NCBI RefSeq assembly: GCF_001639105.2
Contig: NZ_CP028902.1
Location: 308,150 to 372,149, forward strand
From: Azospirillum humicireducens
GTDB taxonomy: Bacteria > Pseudomonadota > Alphaproteobacteria > Azospirillales > Azospirillaceae
DNA: 64,000 nucleotides
Reading direction: 5' to 3'
Shown one piece after another: positions 9,450 through 18,334 of this stretch; position 1 is the first letter of the stretch; every line of letters begins with the position of its first letter. The position numbers were made by a program, and so were the translations under genes. Below the pieces are notes generated by a model that saw only the letters and a list, made by a program, of their open reading frames with translations, was not told the DNA's origin and made no database searches.

Positions 9450-10871
9450 ATGACCAGAAAGAACGAGAGCCGTTCCAAGTTTTTCACATTGCTTCTGTTG
9501 TCTTCCAGCCTTCTCTTCTGTGGCAAGGCAGCCTTTGCCGCGGATCCCGCCGCCGCCCCGAAGGGCCCGGCCCCGATCCAGTTCATTCGCTATGAAGACG
9601 ACCTGTCCTGGTACGCCGATCCGAAGAACCGCGAACTGTTCATCGACAAGCTCAAATACATACCGATTTCCGACAGCGGCTATATCAGTTTCGGTGGCGA
9701 TCTCCGCACCCAATACGAGAACTACACACCGCCGAACTTCGGGATGCGCAATCTCGGCCGCAACGAATGGCTGGCGACCCGCGCCCTGTTCCACGTCGAC
9801 ATCAAGAGCGGCTTCGGGCCGCGGGCCTATATCGAGTTTGGCCGTGAGGAGATCGCGGGCAAGAAGGGGCCCTTTACCCCGAACGACGAAAGCAACCTCG
9901 ATCTTCAGCAGGGGTTCATCGACCTGCCGGTTGCGGTCGGCGGCGGAACGGTGACGGCGCGCATTGGGCGGCAGGAGTTCTTCCTGGGATCGGGCCTGTT
10001 CCAGAGCCTGGCAGAGGGCGCCAACATCCGCAACGCCTTCGACGCCGCCCATGTCCTGTTCAAATACGGCAATGTCGAAGGCAGGGCTTTCTATGGCCAT
10101 CCGCTCCGCCAATCCACCTACGCGTTCGAGGATGCGCCAAATCTCGATCTAGACCATTACGGCCTGTATACGACGGTCAAATCGGTGCTGCCCGGCCTGA
10201 ATGTCGACGGTTATTTCTTCGGATACGACCGCAAGGGCAACCGCTTCAACCAGGGAACCGCCGACGAGGAGCGGCGCACCGTGGGTACCCGCCTGTGGGG
10301 CCGGTCAGGTCCCTGGGATTACAGTGGCGACTTCGCCTATCAGTTCGGCTCCTTCGGCAGCGGAACCATCAGCGCCTGGGGATCGATGCTGTCCGGCGGC
10401 TACAGCTTCTCCGGTACACCCATGGCTCCGCGGCTGTCGGTCACGGCAATCGCGGCATCGGGCGACCGGGATCCGGCGAAGCGGACGCTCAACACCTTCA
10501 ACCCGATGTTCTCACTGTCCCCGCTGCTTTCGGAATCGAACAGCTTCGTTCCGATGAACCTGATCAGCGTCTATCCGAAGGTCACGGTCAGGCCGCTGGA
10601 CGGGCTGTCGATCTCGGCCGGTGTCAATGCGATGTGGCGCCAATCCAAGGGAGACGGCGTCTATACGGTGCCCACCGTGCTGGTGGCCAGAGGGTCGGCG
10701 TCCTCCAGCAGCTATGTCGGGGCGACGGCCGAGTTCGCGGCACTTTGGAACGTGAACCACTTTGTCACGGTCAATGCCGCCTATACGCATTTCAAGGCGG
10801 GAGATGCCCTGAAGGAGGCAGGCGGAAAGAATTTCGACTACACCCGTGCCGGGCTGCTGCTCCATTTCTAG
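9450..10871 (+). CDS. Outer membrane channel, alginate-export/AlgE-like family
   Basis: 473 residues with a cleavable Sec signal (positive MTRKNESRSK, hydrophobic core, AFA-AD cut near residue 31). The mature protein has alternating hydrophobic beta strands and family landmarks: IRYEDDLSWYADP near the start, ISFGGDLRTQYENY, ARIGRQEFFLGSG, and a C-terminal strand ending in Phe (LLLHF), as Omp85 substrates do. This matches the alginate_exp family, whose members away from alginate genes usually serve as substrate porins. Position next to the AAHS importer suggests outer-membrane uptake of the same compound. Confidence 0.8.
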   Translation: MTRKNESRSKFFTLLLLSSSLLFCGKAAFAADPAAAPKGPAPIQFIRYEDDLSWYADPKNRELFIDKLKYIPISDSGYISFGGDLRTQYENYTPPNFGMRNLGRNEWLATRALFHVDIKSGFGPRAYIEFGREEIAGKKGPFTPNDESNLDLQQGFIDLPVAVGGGTVTARIGRQEFFLGSGLFQSLAEGANIRNAFDAAHVLFKYGNVEGRAFYGHPLRQSTYAFEDAPNLDLDHYGLYTTVKSVLPGLNVDGYFFGYDRKGNRFNQGTADEERRTVGTRLWGRSGPWDYSGDFAYQFGSFGSGTISAWGSMLSGGYSFSGTPMAPRLSVTAIAASGDRDPAKRTLNTFNPMFSLSPLLSESNSFVPMNLISVYPKVTVRPLDGLSISAGVNAMWRQSKGDGVYTVPTVLVARGSASSSSYVGATAEFAALWNVNHFVTVNAAYTHFKAGDALKEAGGKNFDYTRAGLLLHF

Positions 10872-11420
10872 CCGCCGCCATCCCCGATCGCCTTCGGTCG
10901 GCCCGGCGGGCGGACTCTCCGCCGTAGATCGTTGGGTCGACCGATGCGAGACCGGCCCCCCCACCGCCCTGCGCATACCTCCTGGGTATGGAAACAGGAC
11001 TCAATCGGTTTTGGATCCCGACCATCGTTTCAAACGATAATCAGCAATAAAAACTCTCAAACTGCACGAGCCCACCCATCTGGGCGCACCGATTTGGGGA
11101 TGTTCGCGTGACGGGAATCGAGCGGACCGAAACCGCGTTGCAGGACACGGCCACCCGGCACCCGTTCCGCCCACATCCACGTCTTCGTCAGCGCCCCCGG
11201 TTCTCGCAAGCCGACGATGCAGATCGACATCAAGGTCGATCCGCCGATCGACGACGATTTCGCCTTCGACTTCCATCCGGTCGAGGAACGACCCCCGCCT
11301 GTCCTGGCGGGGGCGTCCTCGTTTAAGACGCCGGCATCCGATAGGGGGACAGCCGGTATGGGATTTGCTTGGGGTCCGTATCGTTACGAAGATTGTCCAA
11401 AGCCAGAAGGATGCGCCGCC
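10872..11420. other. Long spacer before AraC gene
   Basis: 549 bases with no convincing gene; short open frames here lack ribosome sites and family resemblance. Two small symmetric sites are visible: a palindrome ATCGTTTCAAACGAT at 11024-11038 and a perfect 8-bp GC hairpin CCCCCGCC/GGCGGGGG at 11292-11313. The AraC frame is open back to 11217 but the coding-like part begins at 11421. Confidence 0.4.
11292..11313. terminator. GC-rich hairpin upstream of AraC gene
   Basis: Stem CCCCCGCC (11292-11299), loop TGTCCT, stem GGCGGGGG (11306-11313). It could end readthrough from the porin gene or form a leader structure of the regulator. No T-run follows directly. Confidence 0.35.
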
Positions 11421-12431
11421 ATGGACATGATTGCCGCCGACATGCCTGCCGCCCCATCGTCCTTCAATGCGCCGTCCTTCAATGCCTCTGCGCTTCGGCT
11501 GTGCCGCATCTTCGAAACGTCGGATCTGGACGACGCCCGCGAACGGATTTCCAAGGTGATGCAGCCGCACAGCCTGATGGCCTGTGGCCGACCGCAGGGC
11601 CACCAGACCTCGCACATGGATTTCATGGCGATGAAGGGCATGGGGATCGGCACGATCAAGTTCGGCCAAGCATCCATCGCGGTGCCGCCGCTGGATGATT
11701 ACTATCTTGCCATTCTCTGCGTCAGCGGGGGTGCCGAAATCCGCATTGAGCGCGATACCTTCACCGTGGACCGTTTCAACGGCGTGCTCTGTTCACCGGG
11801 AAGCCCAATCGCTGGGCAATTTTCGCCCGATTGCGAGCAGCTGGTGCTCAAGATCGCGCGCACCCGTCTGGCTGCCTTCAACGGGCCGCGGCCGGTGCGG
11901 CTGGCGGCAAGGCTGGATCTGCGCAGCCCCCGGCTGACGCCGCTGCTGGTGGCGCTGCGCGGCGTGATCGGCGACCCGGCCACCGTGCGGCTGATCCGCA
12001 ACGATCCGGTGGTCGCTGCCGAATATGAACAGCTGTTCCTGCGATTGCTGCTTGCCGGTCAGGACTGTGCGGAGACCGACGACCGGCCGCAAGGACCGCG
12101 GCCGGTCTCGGTTCATCGCGCCATCGCCTATCTGCGGGAAAATTCCACCGCCGCGATCACGCTGGCCGACATCGCCCAAGCGGCCGGCGTGCCGGAACGC
12201 ACGCTGCACGACGCCTTCAAGCGCTTCGAAGGCGTCAGTCCGCTGCGCTATCTGCGCAACCTGCGCCTGGACGATGTCCATGCGCAGCTGCGCAGCGGAG
12301 GAGGCGAGGACGCCAGCGTGACGGTGATCGCGCTGAATGCCGGCTTCACCCATCTGAGCCGCTTCGCCCAGGACTATGCCGAGCGTTTCGGCGAGCGGCC
12401 GTCCGACACCCTGCGCCGGGGCTGTGCCTGA
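11421..12431 (+). CDS. AraC/XylS-family transcriptional regulator
   Basis: 336 residues from ATG 11421, chosen because AGAAGGA at 11405-11411 lies about 10 bases upstream and the earlier in-frame region is proline-rich and unlike the family. Residues about 60-200 form an AraC_binding_2-like sensing domain (ILCVSGGAEIRIERDTF), and the last 100 residues hold the two HTH motifs: ITLADIAQAAGVPERTLHDA and VTVIALNAGFTHLSRFAQDY, then FGERPSDTLRR. It faces the minus-strand hydrolase, 13 bases apart stop to stop. Three-component anthranilate dioxygenase operons are known to be controlled by an AraC/XylS protein (AndR), so it is the best candidate regulator of the operon ending at 12445. Confidence 0.88.
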   Translation: MDMIAADMPAAPSSFNAPSFNASALRLCRIFETSDLDDARERISKVMQPHSLMACGRPQGHQTSHMDFMAMKGMGIGTIKFGQASIAVPPLDDYYLAILCVSGGAEIRIERDTFTVDRFNGVLCSPGSPIAGQFSPDCEQLVLKIARTRLAAFNGPRPVRLAARLDLRSPRLTPLLVALRGVIGDPATVRLIRNDPVVAAEYEQLFLRLLLAGQDCAETDDRPQGPRPVSVHRAIAYLRENSTAAITLADIAQAAGVPERTLHDAFKRFEGVSPLRYLRNLRLDDVHAQLRSGGGEDASVTVIALNAGFTHLSRFAQDYAERFGERPSDTLRRGCA

Positions 12432-12444
12432 CGGCGGGCGCCCG

Positions 12445-13389
12445 TCAGCCCTTGCCGGACATCAGCCGGAGCGCCGCCTTCGACAGGGAAGAGTTCGGGT
12501 CGTTCAGCAGATTCGGCACCTCGAAATGGTTACGGCCCTCCAGAAGGAAGCGCCCGGCGAGGTGGCCGGACGCATCCAGTGCGTCGGCGAACTGGATCGA
12601 CTGGCGTTTGAATTCGGGGCTTTCCTTCTCGCCCCAGGCGACGACGACCGGGCAGGCGACGCGGTCCATCGCCCTGATCGGGCTGAGATCGTCGCGTTCG
12701 CGCCCGCTCACCTTGACGTAGGAGCTGCGGACCGACAGCAGGACCGGGTAAAGGTCGCACATGCCGCTCAGCACCATCCCGCCCTTCAACAGCGTCGGCG
12801 GGGCGCCGAACGCCGCCCAGTCCGTCGTCAGCATCACGGCGGCCAGATGCCCGCCAGAGGAATGGCCGGCGACATGGATGCGGTCCGGGTCGCCGCCGAA
12901 CCGTGCCGCGTTGCGCCACACCCAAAGCAATGCGCGGCGGCATTGATCGGCCATGCCGGGCAGGGTGTTGATCGGCAGATTGTCGAAATCGATGGCGACA
13001 TAGATCGCGCCGTTGCCGACGAAGGTCATCGCCGGGGCCGAAACCGACAGCTTGGACAGGGCACGCCAGGCGCCGCCATGGATGAACACCATCACTGGCA
13101 GCCGGTCGGCGTTCGCCGGGGCGAAGACGTCCAGCGTTTCAGACGGGCGGTCGCCATAGCTGAAGGTTTCCGGCGGATGCGCGCGCCGGACGGCGGCGCT
13201 GCCGGTCTCGTAGCCGTCGATCACCTCCTTGGCATTGGGCGCCCAGACGGTCTGGGTATAGGCGGCGTCCAGCTGCTCCTGCGTGTAATCGAGAAAGACG
13301 GTGGGGGCGTCGGCGGCCCAGGCCGTGACCGGCAGGGCGCCGACAGCCAGCGTCGTGGCGCCGGCTCTCAGAAAGCCGCGTCTGTTCAT
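12445..13389 (-). CDS. Alpha/beta hydrolase, arylformamidase-like, with Tat-type signal
   Basis: 314 residues. N-terminus MNRRGFLRAGATTLAVGALP has the twin Arg and hydrophobic stretch of a Tat signal with AWA-AD as likely cut. The body has the hydrolase landmarks: oxyanion VFIHGGAWRAL, nucleophile elbow VAGHSSGGHLA, an acidic AWGEKESPEF and a final RNHFEV with the catalytic His. HGGxW plus GHSxGGHL resembles bacterial kynurenine formamidase and related esterases. It is last in the minus-strand run behind the Liv transporter. If it does deformylate kynurenine it would lead toward anthranilate, but the predicted export argues for an ester or amide of the transported acid instead; substrate unproven. 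Confidence 0.82.
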   Translation of the reverse strand: MNRRGFLRAGATTLAVGALPVTAWAADAPTVFLDYTQEQLDAAYTQTVWAPNAKEVIDGYETGSAAVRRAHPPETFSYGDRPSETLDVFAPANADRLPVMVFIHGGAWRALSKLSVSAPAMTFVGNGAIYVAIDFDNLPINTLPGMADQCRRALLWVWRNAARFGGDPDRIHVAGHSSGGHLAAVMLTTDWAAFGAPPTLLKGGMVLSGMCDLYPVLLSVRSSYVKVSGRERDDLSPIRAMDRVACPVVVAWGEKESPEFKRQSIQFADALDASGHLAGRFLLEGRNHFEVPNLLNDPNSSLSKAALRLMSGKG

Positions 13390-13588
13390 GTTGAATCCTC
13401 TGTGCGAAGTCGCGGGAAGGGAAGTAGGAGCGTCTCATTCTCTCGGGCGGCGGGCGTGGCCATCCGGCCGCTTGCCTCCGCAGGCACCCGTCTGGGGAGG
13501 ACCCCGCAACCGCCCTTGGCCGGCCCTTGGGCGGCCCGTGCCGATGAAGCTCTCGATCCCGACAGGTCAGGATCGAAAGCCGCAGGTA
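13390..13588 (-). other. Spacer between ABC ATPase gene and hydrolase gene, with hairpin
   Basis: 199 bases, no gene seen. Contains a stem at 13553-13576 (TCGATCC pairing with GGATCGA, then one mismatch and GA/TC) just after the livF-type stop. The minus-strand reading GATCCTGACCTGTCGGGATC is nearly the same hairpin as that at 55310-55337. Confidence 0.5.
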
Positions 13589-14293
13589 TCAGATGTGCAG
13601 GTAGGTTTCGTGAATGTCTGTTGCGCGGCCCAACTCCGCGCTGGTGCCGCTCCACACCGTGCGGCCCTTCTCGATCACCGCGCAGGCGTCGGCGAGGCGC
13701 AGCACCGCCGACAGGTTCTTGTCCACCAGAAGGATGGACTGGCCCTCGCGCTTCAGCGTTTCCAGCACCGCCCAGATCTCGGCGCGGATTACCGGGGCGA
13801 GTCCTTCGGTGGCCTCGTCCAGGATCAGCAGGCGCGGGTTGGTCATCAACGCCCGGCCGATCGCCAGCATCTGCTGCTCGCCGCCGGACAGGCGGTTGCC
13901 CAGGTTGCGGCGGCGTTCGCGCAGGCGGGGGAACAGCTCCCACACCGCTTGGAGCGTCCAGCGCGCCGGCTCACCGTCGCGGGTTGCGGCGGTGGCGACG
14001 AGGTTCTCCTCGACCGTCAGGGTCGGGAAGATCTGGCGGCCTTCCGGCACCAGCCCGACGCCGAGCCGCGCCACCCGGTGCGGCGGCATGCGGTCGATGC
14101 CCTGTCCGTCGAAGCTGATCCCGCCGCCCCAGCGCGGAACCAGCCCCATGACGGCGGAGATGGTCGTTGTCTTGCCCATGCCGTTGCGGCCCATCAGCGC
14201 CAGCACCTGCCCGGCCTCGATGGAGAGCGACACGTCGAACAGCACCTGGCTCTGGCCGTAGCCCGCCGTGAGATTGTCGATCTTCAGCATCAC
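13589..14293 (-). CDS. livF: Branched-chain-type ABC importer, ATP-binding protein (LivF-like)
   Basis: 234 residues, the usual LivF length. Walker A GRNGMGKTTT, signature LSGGEQQMLAIGRALMTNPR, Walker B LLILDEATEGL, and the LivF-typical GLVPEGRQIFPTLTVEENL are all present. Hydrolyses ATP with the LivG-like partner to power uptake through the LivH/LivM permeases encoded upstream. It overlaps the LivG stop by 4 bases (ATGA), so the pair is translationally coupled. Context suggests an aromatic acid rather than leucine as cargo. Confidence 0.93.
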   Translation of the reverse strand: MMLKIDNLTAGYGQSQVLFDVSLSIEAGQVLALMGRNGMGKTTTISAVMGLVPRWGGGISFDGQGIDRMPPHRVARLGVGLVPEGRQIFPTLTVEENLVATAATRDGEPARWTLQAVWELFPRLRERRRNLGNRLSGGEQQMLAIGRALMTNPRLLILDEATEGLAPVIRAEIWAVLETLKREGQSILLVDKNLSAVLRLADACAVIEKGRTVWSGTSAELGRATDIHETYLHI

Positions 14294-15045
14294 GCCAACG
14301 CGTCCTCTCCAAGATAGGCCGTGCGGACTTCCGGATGGCCGCGGATCTCGTCCACCGTGCCGGTGACGATGATCCGGCCATAGACCAGGACGGAAATGCG
14401 GTCGGCCAGGGCGAACACCGCCTGCATGTCGTGCTCGACCAGCAGGATGCCGTAGCGGCTGCGCAGGTCGCGCAGGATGCCGATCAGCCGTTCGGTCTCC
14501 TCCGGCCCGGCCCCGGCCAGCGGCTCGTCGAGCAGCAGCAGGCGAGGGTTCATCGCGATGGCGATGGCGAGTTCGAGCTGGCGCTTCTCGCCATGCGACA
14601 GGGCGGCGGCGCTGCGGTCGGCGACCCGCCCCAGCCCGACGGTGTCCAGCGCCGCCCGAGCCTCCTCGTTCAGCGCGGCTTCGCCGGCGACCGGGCGCAG
14701 GAAGCGGAAGGAGGAACCGCTGCGCGCCTGCACCGCCAGCGCCACATTCTCCAGCGCGGTGAATCCCGGCACGACGCTGGTGATCTGGAAGCTGCGGGCC
14801 AGCCCCAGCCGGGCGCGGCGCTCGAACGGCAGGGCGGTCACATCCCGCCCGGCGAAGCGGATCGTCCCGCGGTCCGGGCGCAGGGTGCCGCTGATCTGGT
14901 GGATGAGGGTGGTCTTGCCCGCACCGTTCGGGCCGATGACCGCATGGATCTCGCCCGGCAGGACGGTCAGCGACACGTCGGAGGTCACGGTTAGCGCGCC
15001 GAAATTCTTGCTCAGGCCGCGCAGCTCCAGCAACGGATCAGGCAT
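14290..15045 (-). CDS. livG: Branched-chain-type ABC importer, ATP-binding protein (LivG-like)
   Basis: 251 residues from ATG 15045. Three in-frame ATGs exist; GGAGG at 15053-15057 leaves 7 bases to 15045 but only one to 15051, so 15045 is preferred, giving [18 protein letters not shown]. Walker A IGPNGAGKTTLI, LSHGEKRQLELAIAIAMNPR signature and LLLDEPLAGAGPEETERL Walker B are clear, with the LivG-type LGLARSFQ after the Q-loop. The start overlaps the LivM stop by 8 bases. Confidence 0.92.
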   Translation of the reverse strand: MPDPLLELRGLSKNFGALTVTSDVSLTVLPGEIHAVIGPNGAGKTTLIHQISGTLRPDRGTIRFAGRDVTALPFERRARLGLARSFQITSVVPGFTALENVALAVQARSGSSFRFLRPVAGEAALNEEARAALDTVGLGRVADRSAAALSHGEKRQLELAIAIAMNPRLLLLDEPLAGAGPEETERLIGILRDLRSRYGILLVEHDMQAVFALADRISVLVYGRIIVTGTVDEIRGHPEVRTAYLGEDALA

Positions 15046-16015
15046 CGGCATTCCTCCGTTTGGGCGAGGCGAACCGGAAGGCGGCACGCAGGCGTGGCGG
15101 AGCGCCGATCAGCCCGTCCGGCAGGAACAGCACCGACAGCACCAGCAGCGGCCCGAACACCAGCCGCCAATAGACCAGCAGGTGCGACAGCGATTCCTCC
15201 AGCAGCACGATGGCCAGCGCCCCCAGGATCGCCCCGCCGATCTGGCCGACGCCGCCCAGGATGACCATGAACAGCAGCTCGCCGGACCGTGTCCAGGACA
15301 GCAGGGCGGGCGACACGAACTCCGACGCGTTGGCCAGCAGGGCGCCGGCCAGACCGCCGACCGCCCCCGCCATCACATAGGCGACCAGACGGTAGGGGTA
15401 GGGCTGGAACCCCACCGCCAGCGCCCGCTGTGGATTCTCCCGTGCCGCCCGCAGCACCCGGCCGAACCGGCTGCCCAGCAGCAGGGTTCCCCCCACCCAC
15501 ACCAGGGCCAGCAGGCCCAGGCAGAGGAAATGGAAGGCCAGCCGGTTGTCCATGATCCGCATCCCCAGCCATTCGGTGCGGGCATACAGCGTATAACCGT
15601 CATCGCCGCCCAGGCTGGAGAAGGAGGAGGTGGTGAAGAAGGCCATCTGGCCGAACGCCAGCGTGATCATGATGAAATGCACGCCGCTGGTGCGCAGCGA
15701 CACCGCTCCCGTCACGAGCGCGTAGGCGGCGGCAGCGGCGATGGCGGCGGGAAAGACGATCAGCCCCTCGCTGACCCCGGCGGCATCGAAGGCGACCACC
15801 GCGTAGGCGCCGATCCCCATCGTCGCGGCGTGGCCCAGGCTGACCAGCCCGGCGCCGCCGACCAGCAGCGACAGGCTGACCGCCGCCATGCCCAGGATCA
15901 TCGCGCGGGCCAGCAGGCCGAGCGCGAAGCCGTCGCCGAAGCCCAGGAAGGGGGCCGCCGCCAGCGCCAGCAGCGTGACCAGCGCCAGCGCGTGTTTGCG
16001 AAGTGGTGCCGTCAT
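15038..16015 (-). CDS. livM: Branched-chain-type ABC importer permease (LivM-like)
   Basis: 325 residues from ATG 16015, which overlaps the LivH stop (ATGA); the longer upstream frame shadows livH. Multiple hydrophobic helices, and [18 protein letters not shown] is the conserved LivM segment. The cytoplasmic EAA-like loop appears as [19 protein letters not shown]. Forms the membrane channel with LivH. The C-terminal tail is basic ([10 protein letters not shown]). Confidence 0.92.
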   Translation of the reverse strand: MTAPLRKHALALVTLLALAAAPFLGFGDGFALGLLARAMILGMAAVSLSLLVGGAGLVSLGHAATMGIGAYAVVAFDAAGVSEGLIVFPAAIAAAAAYALVTGAVSLRTSGVHFIMITLAFGQMAFFTTSSFSSLGGDDGYTLYARTEWLGMRIMDNRLAFHFLCLGLLALVWVGGTLLLGSRFGRVLRAARENPQRALAVGFQPYPYRLVAYVMAGAVGGLAGALLANASEFVSPALLSWTRSGELLFMVILGGVGQIGGAILGALAIVLLEESLSHLLVYWRLVFGPLLVLSVLFLPDGLIGAPPRLRAAFRFASPKRRNADA

Positions 16016-16944
16016 GCCGCGCGCCCTCCCGGAAACAGCCCGGCCGGCCGGAAGAACAGGATGGCGGCCATGACGATGTAGACCAGCATGGAGGCCAGCG
16101 CCGCCCCGGTCTGCCGGGCCGACGACGGGTCGAGAACCAGCCGCAGCAGGTCCGGCAGCATCGCCCGCCCGACGCTGTCGAGCAGCCCGACCAGCAGGGC
16201 GGCGATGAAAGCACCGCGGATCGAACCGACGCCGCCGATGACAATCACGACGAAGCACAGGATCAGCACTGTGTCGCCCATGCCCGGCGCCACCGGAAAG
16301 ATCGGACTGGCCAGCGCCCCGGCGAAGCCCGCCAGCATCGCGCCGAAGGCGAACACGACGGTGAACAGGCGGCGGATGTCCACCCCAAGCGCCGACACCA
16401 TGGCGGGATGGGTCGCCCCCGCCCGCACCAGCATGCCGGCCCGCGTCCGCTCCACCAGGAACCACAACAGCAGCGGAACCACGATGCCGATGCCGATGAT
16501 GACCAGCCGGTAGGTCGGATAGATCAGCCCGGCGACGATCTCCACCCCGCCCATCGGGCCGCCGGTCAGCCCCGACGGCTCCAGCACGGTCTGCGGGGCG
16601 CTGCCCCACAGTGCCCGCGTCGCCTCATCCACCGTCAGGATCACCCCGAAGGTGGCGAGCACCTGGCTCAGATGGTCGCGGCGGTAGAGATGGCGGAACA
16701 CCAGCCATTCCAAAGCCAGCCCGACCAGCAGCGCCACCGGCAGCGACAGCAGCGCCCCCAGCCAGAAGCTGCCGGTCCACACCCCCAGCGTGGCGGCGAC
16801 ATAGGCGCCCAGCATGTACTGGACGCCATGGGCCAGATTGATCAGATCCATGACGCCGAACACCAGACTGAGTCCGGCTGCCACCAGGAACAACAGCACC
16901 CCGAATTGCAGGCCGTTCAACGCCTGCACCAGAAGCATGGACAT
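16012..16944 (-). CDS. livH: Branched-chain-type ABC importer permease (LivH-like)
   Basis: 310 residues. Starts MSMLLVQALNGLQFGVLLFL and carries the LivH landmarks GLSLVFGVMDLINLAHG and the cytoplasmic loop GMLVRAGATHPAMVSALGVD. About eight membrane helices. It follows the binding-protein gene by 33 bases and is coupled to livM. Partner of the LivM permease in a five-gene transporter. Confidence 0.92.
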   Translation of the reverse strand: MSMLLVQALNGLQFGVLLFLVAAGLSLVFGVMDLINLAHGVQYMLGAYVAATLGVWTGSFWLGALLSLPVALLVGLALEWLVFRHLYRRDHLSQVLATFGVILTVDEATRALWGSAPQTVLEPSGLTGGPMGGVEIVAGLIYPTYRLVIIGIGIVVPLLLWFLVERTRAGMLVRAGATHPAMVSALGVDIRRLFTVVFAFGAMLAGFAGALASPIFPVAPGMGDTVLILCFVVIVIGGVGSIRGAFIAALLVGLLDSVGRAMLPDLLRLVLDPSSARQTGAALASMLVYIVMAAILFFRPAGLFPGGRAA

Positions 16945-16977
16945 CGCGAAAGCCCCTCCGTCAGCCCGTCCCGCCCG

Positions 16978-18177
16978 TCAGCCCATCTTGCAGGAGGCGG
17001 CATAGCTGTCGGCGTCGGCGGTCAGCACCTTGCGCACGGTTTCCGTCTGGAACTTGCCGTCGGGGCGCTTGGCCACCTTGCACAGCCAGAAATCCTGGAT
17101 CGGGAAATGGTTGGGACCCAGGCGCAGCGCGCCGCGCACCGACGGGAAATCGCCGGCCTCCAGCGCCGTGCGCAGAGCCGCCTTGTTGGCGACGTCGCCG
17201 TTGGCCCGGCGGATCGCCGCGTCCAGCATATGGGCGGCGTCATAGGCGTGGGCGGCGAAGTTGGACGGGACATAGCCGTAGGCGGCCTCGAACTCCTGCA
17301 CGAAGCGGCGGCTCTGCGGGTTGTCGAAGTTGGGCGCCCAGGTGGCGGCGGTGTAGAAGTCGAGCGCCGCGTCGCCCTGCGCCGGCAGGGTCGATTCATC
17401 GACGGTGAAGGTGGACAGGAAGGGGATGTTGGCCAGACCGGCCTGCCGGTACTGCCGCACCAGATTGACGCCGAGCGCGCCGGGCATGAAGGTGAAGACG
17501 GCGTCCGGCTTGGCGGCGGCGATCTTGGTGACTTCGGTCGAGAAGTCGAGCTGGCTCAGCGGCACATAGATCTCGTCCACCACCTCGCCCTTGTAGCGGC
17601 TGCGGAATCCAGCCACCGCGTCCTTGCCGGCCTGATAGTTCGGCACCAGGATGAACACGCGCTTGTAGCCCATATCCTGCGCCGCCTGCCCCATCGTCGC
17701 ATGCGGCTGGTCGTTCTGATAGGCGCTGCTGAACAGGAAGGGGCTGCATCCCTTGCCGGCGAGGGTGGAAGGGCCGGCGTTGGCGGTGATCAGGAAGGTG
17801 TTGCTCTCCGTCACCGGGCGGACGATGGCCTGCAGCATGTTGCTGAACACGACGCCGACGACGAAATCGACCTTGTCGCGCTCCAGCGCGGCGCGGACCT
17901 TGGACACCGCCACGTCGGGCTTCAACTCGTCGTCGATCACCAGGGTCTCGACCGCCCGGCCACCCAGCTGGTTGTTCAGGCGCGTCACCCCGGCCAGCCA
18001 GCCGTCGCGCAGATGGGTGCCCAGCGTTGCCCCCGGCCCGGACAGCGTGCCGACGAAGGCGACCTTCACCGCTTGGTTCTGCGCCCGCGCGATGGAGGGC
18101 GCGAATGCGAATCCCCCGGTGGCGGCGAGGGTTGCGGTTGCTGCGGTCGTGGTGAGAAAGCTGCGACGGTTCATCAT
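16978..18177 (-). CDS. ABC importer periplasmic substrate-binding protein (LivK-like)
   Basis: 399 residues from ATG 18177 (ATG ATG AAC), with AGGGAAAA just upstream. The leader MMNRRSFLTTTAATATLAAT contains twin Arg and an AxA cut (ARAQ) near residue 33. The mature part is a Peripla_BP_6 fold: VKVAFVGTLSGPGATLGTHL, FVVGVVFSNMLQAIVRPV, then QAGKDAVAGFRSRYKG. Captures the substrate for the LivHMGF complex. Members of this group next to aromatic catabolic genes bind benzoate-like acids; here the dioxygenase operon is immediately upstream, which supports an aromatic ligand (inference). Confidence 0.9.
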   Translation of the reverse strand: MMNRRSFLTTTAATATLAATGGFAFAPSIARAQNQAVKVAFVGTLSGPGATLGTHLRDGWLAGVTRLNNQLGGRAVETLVIDDELKPDVAVSKVRAALERDKVDFVVGVVFSNMLQAIVRPVTESNTFLITANAGPSTLAGKGCSPFLFSSAYQNDQPHATMGQAAQDMGYKRVFILVPNYQAGKDAVAGFRSRYKGEVVDEIYVPLSQLDFSTEVTKIAAAKPDAVFTFMPGALGVNLVRQYRQAGLANIPFLSTFTVDESTLPAQGDAALDFYTAATWAPNFDNPQSRRFVQEFEAAYGYVPSNFAAHAYDAAHMLDAAIRRANGDVANKAALRTALEAGDFPSVRGALRLGPNHFPIQDFWLCKVAKRPDGKFQTETVRKVLTADADSYAASCKMG

Positions 18178-18334
18178 GATTTTCCCTGTTCTTGAAGTGT
18201 TGGGAGCATACGCCCGCAATCCGGCTTTTGGCATCCGTGTCTCTGCGGTGCACCGGTTGTCTGTGGCGGGCGTCGAACTGTCCAGACCCGGAACCCGTTT
18301 CTTCGAAACTCGATTCCGGGTCCGCGGATCGGCG
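18178..18334 (-). other. Spacer with nested hairpin between reductase and binding-protein genes
   Basis: 157 bases without a gene. A stem GACCCGGAA (18285-18293) pairs with TTCCGGGTC (18314-18322), and its loop holds a second stem GTTTC/GAAAC (18297-18309). It lies between the dioxygenase genes and the transporter genes on the same strand and could attenuate or stabilise the transcript, giving different levels of the two halves. Confidence 0.5.

Noticed and set aside
11217..11420. Longer N-terminus of the AraC regulator
   Set aside because: The upstream in-frame part has no ribosome site and is Pro/Asp-rich; AGAAGGA before 11421 marks a better start.
12376..14118. Plus-strand 580-codon frame across the hydrolase and LivF genes
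   Set aside because: Both minus-strand genes have complete catalytic motifs; the plus frame has none.
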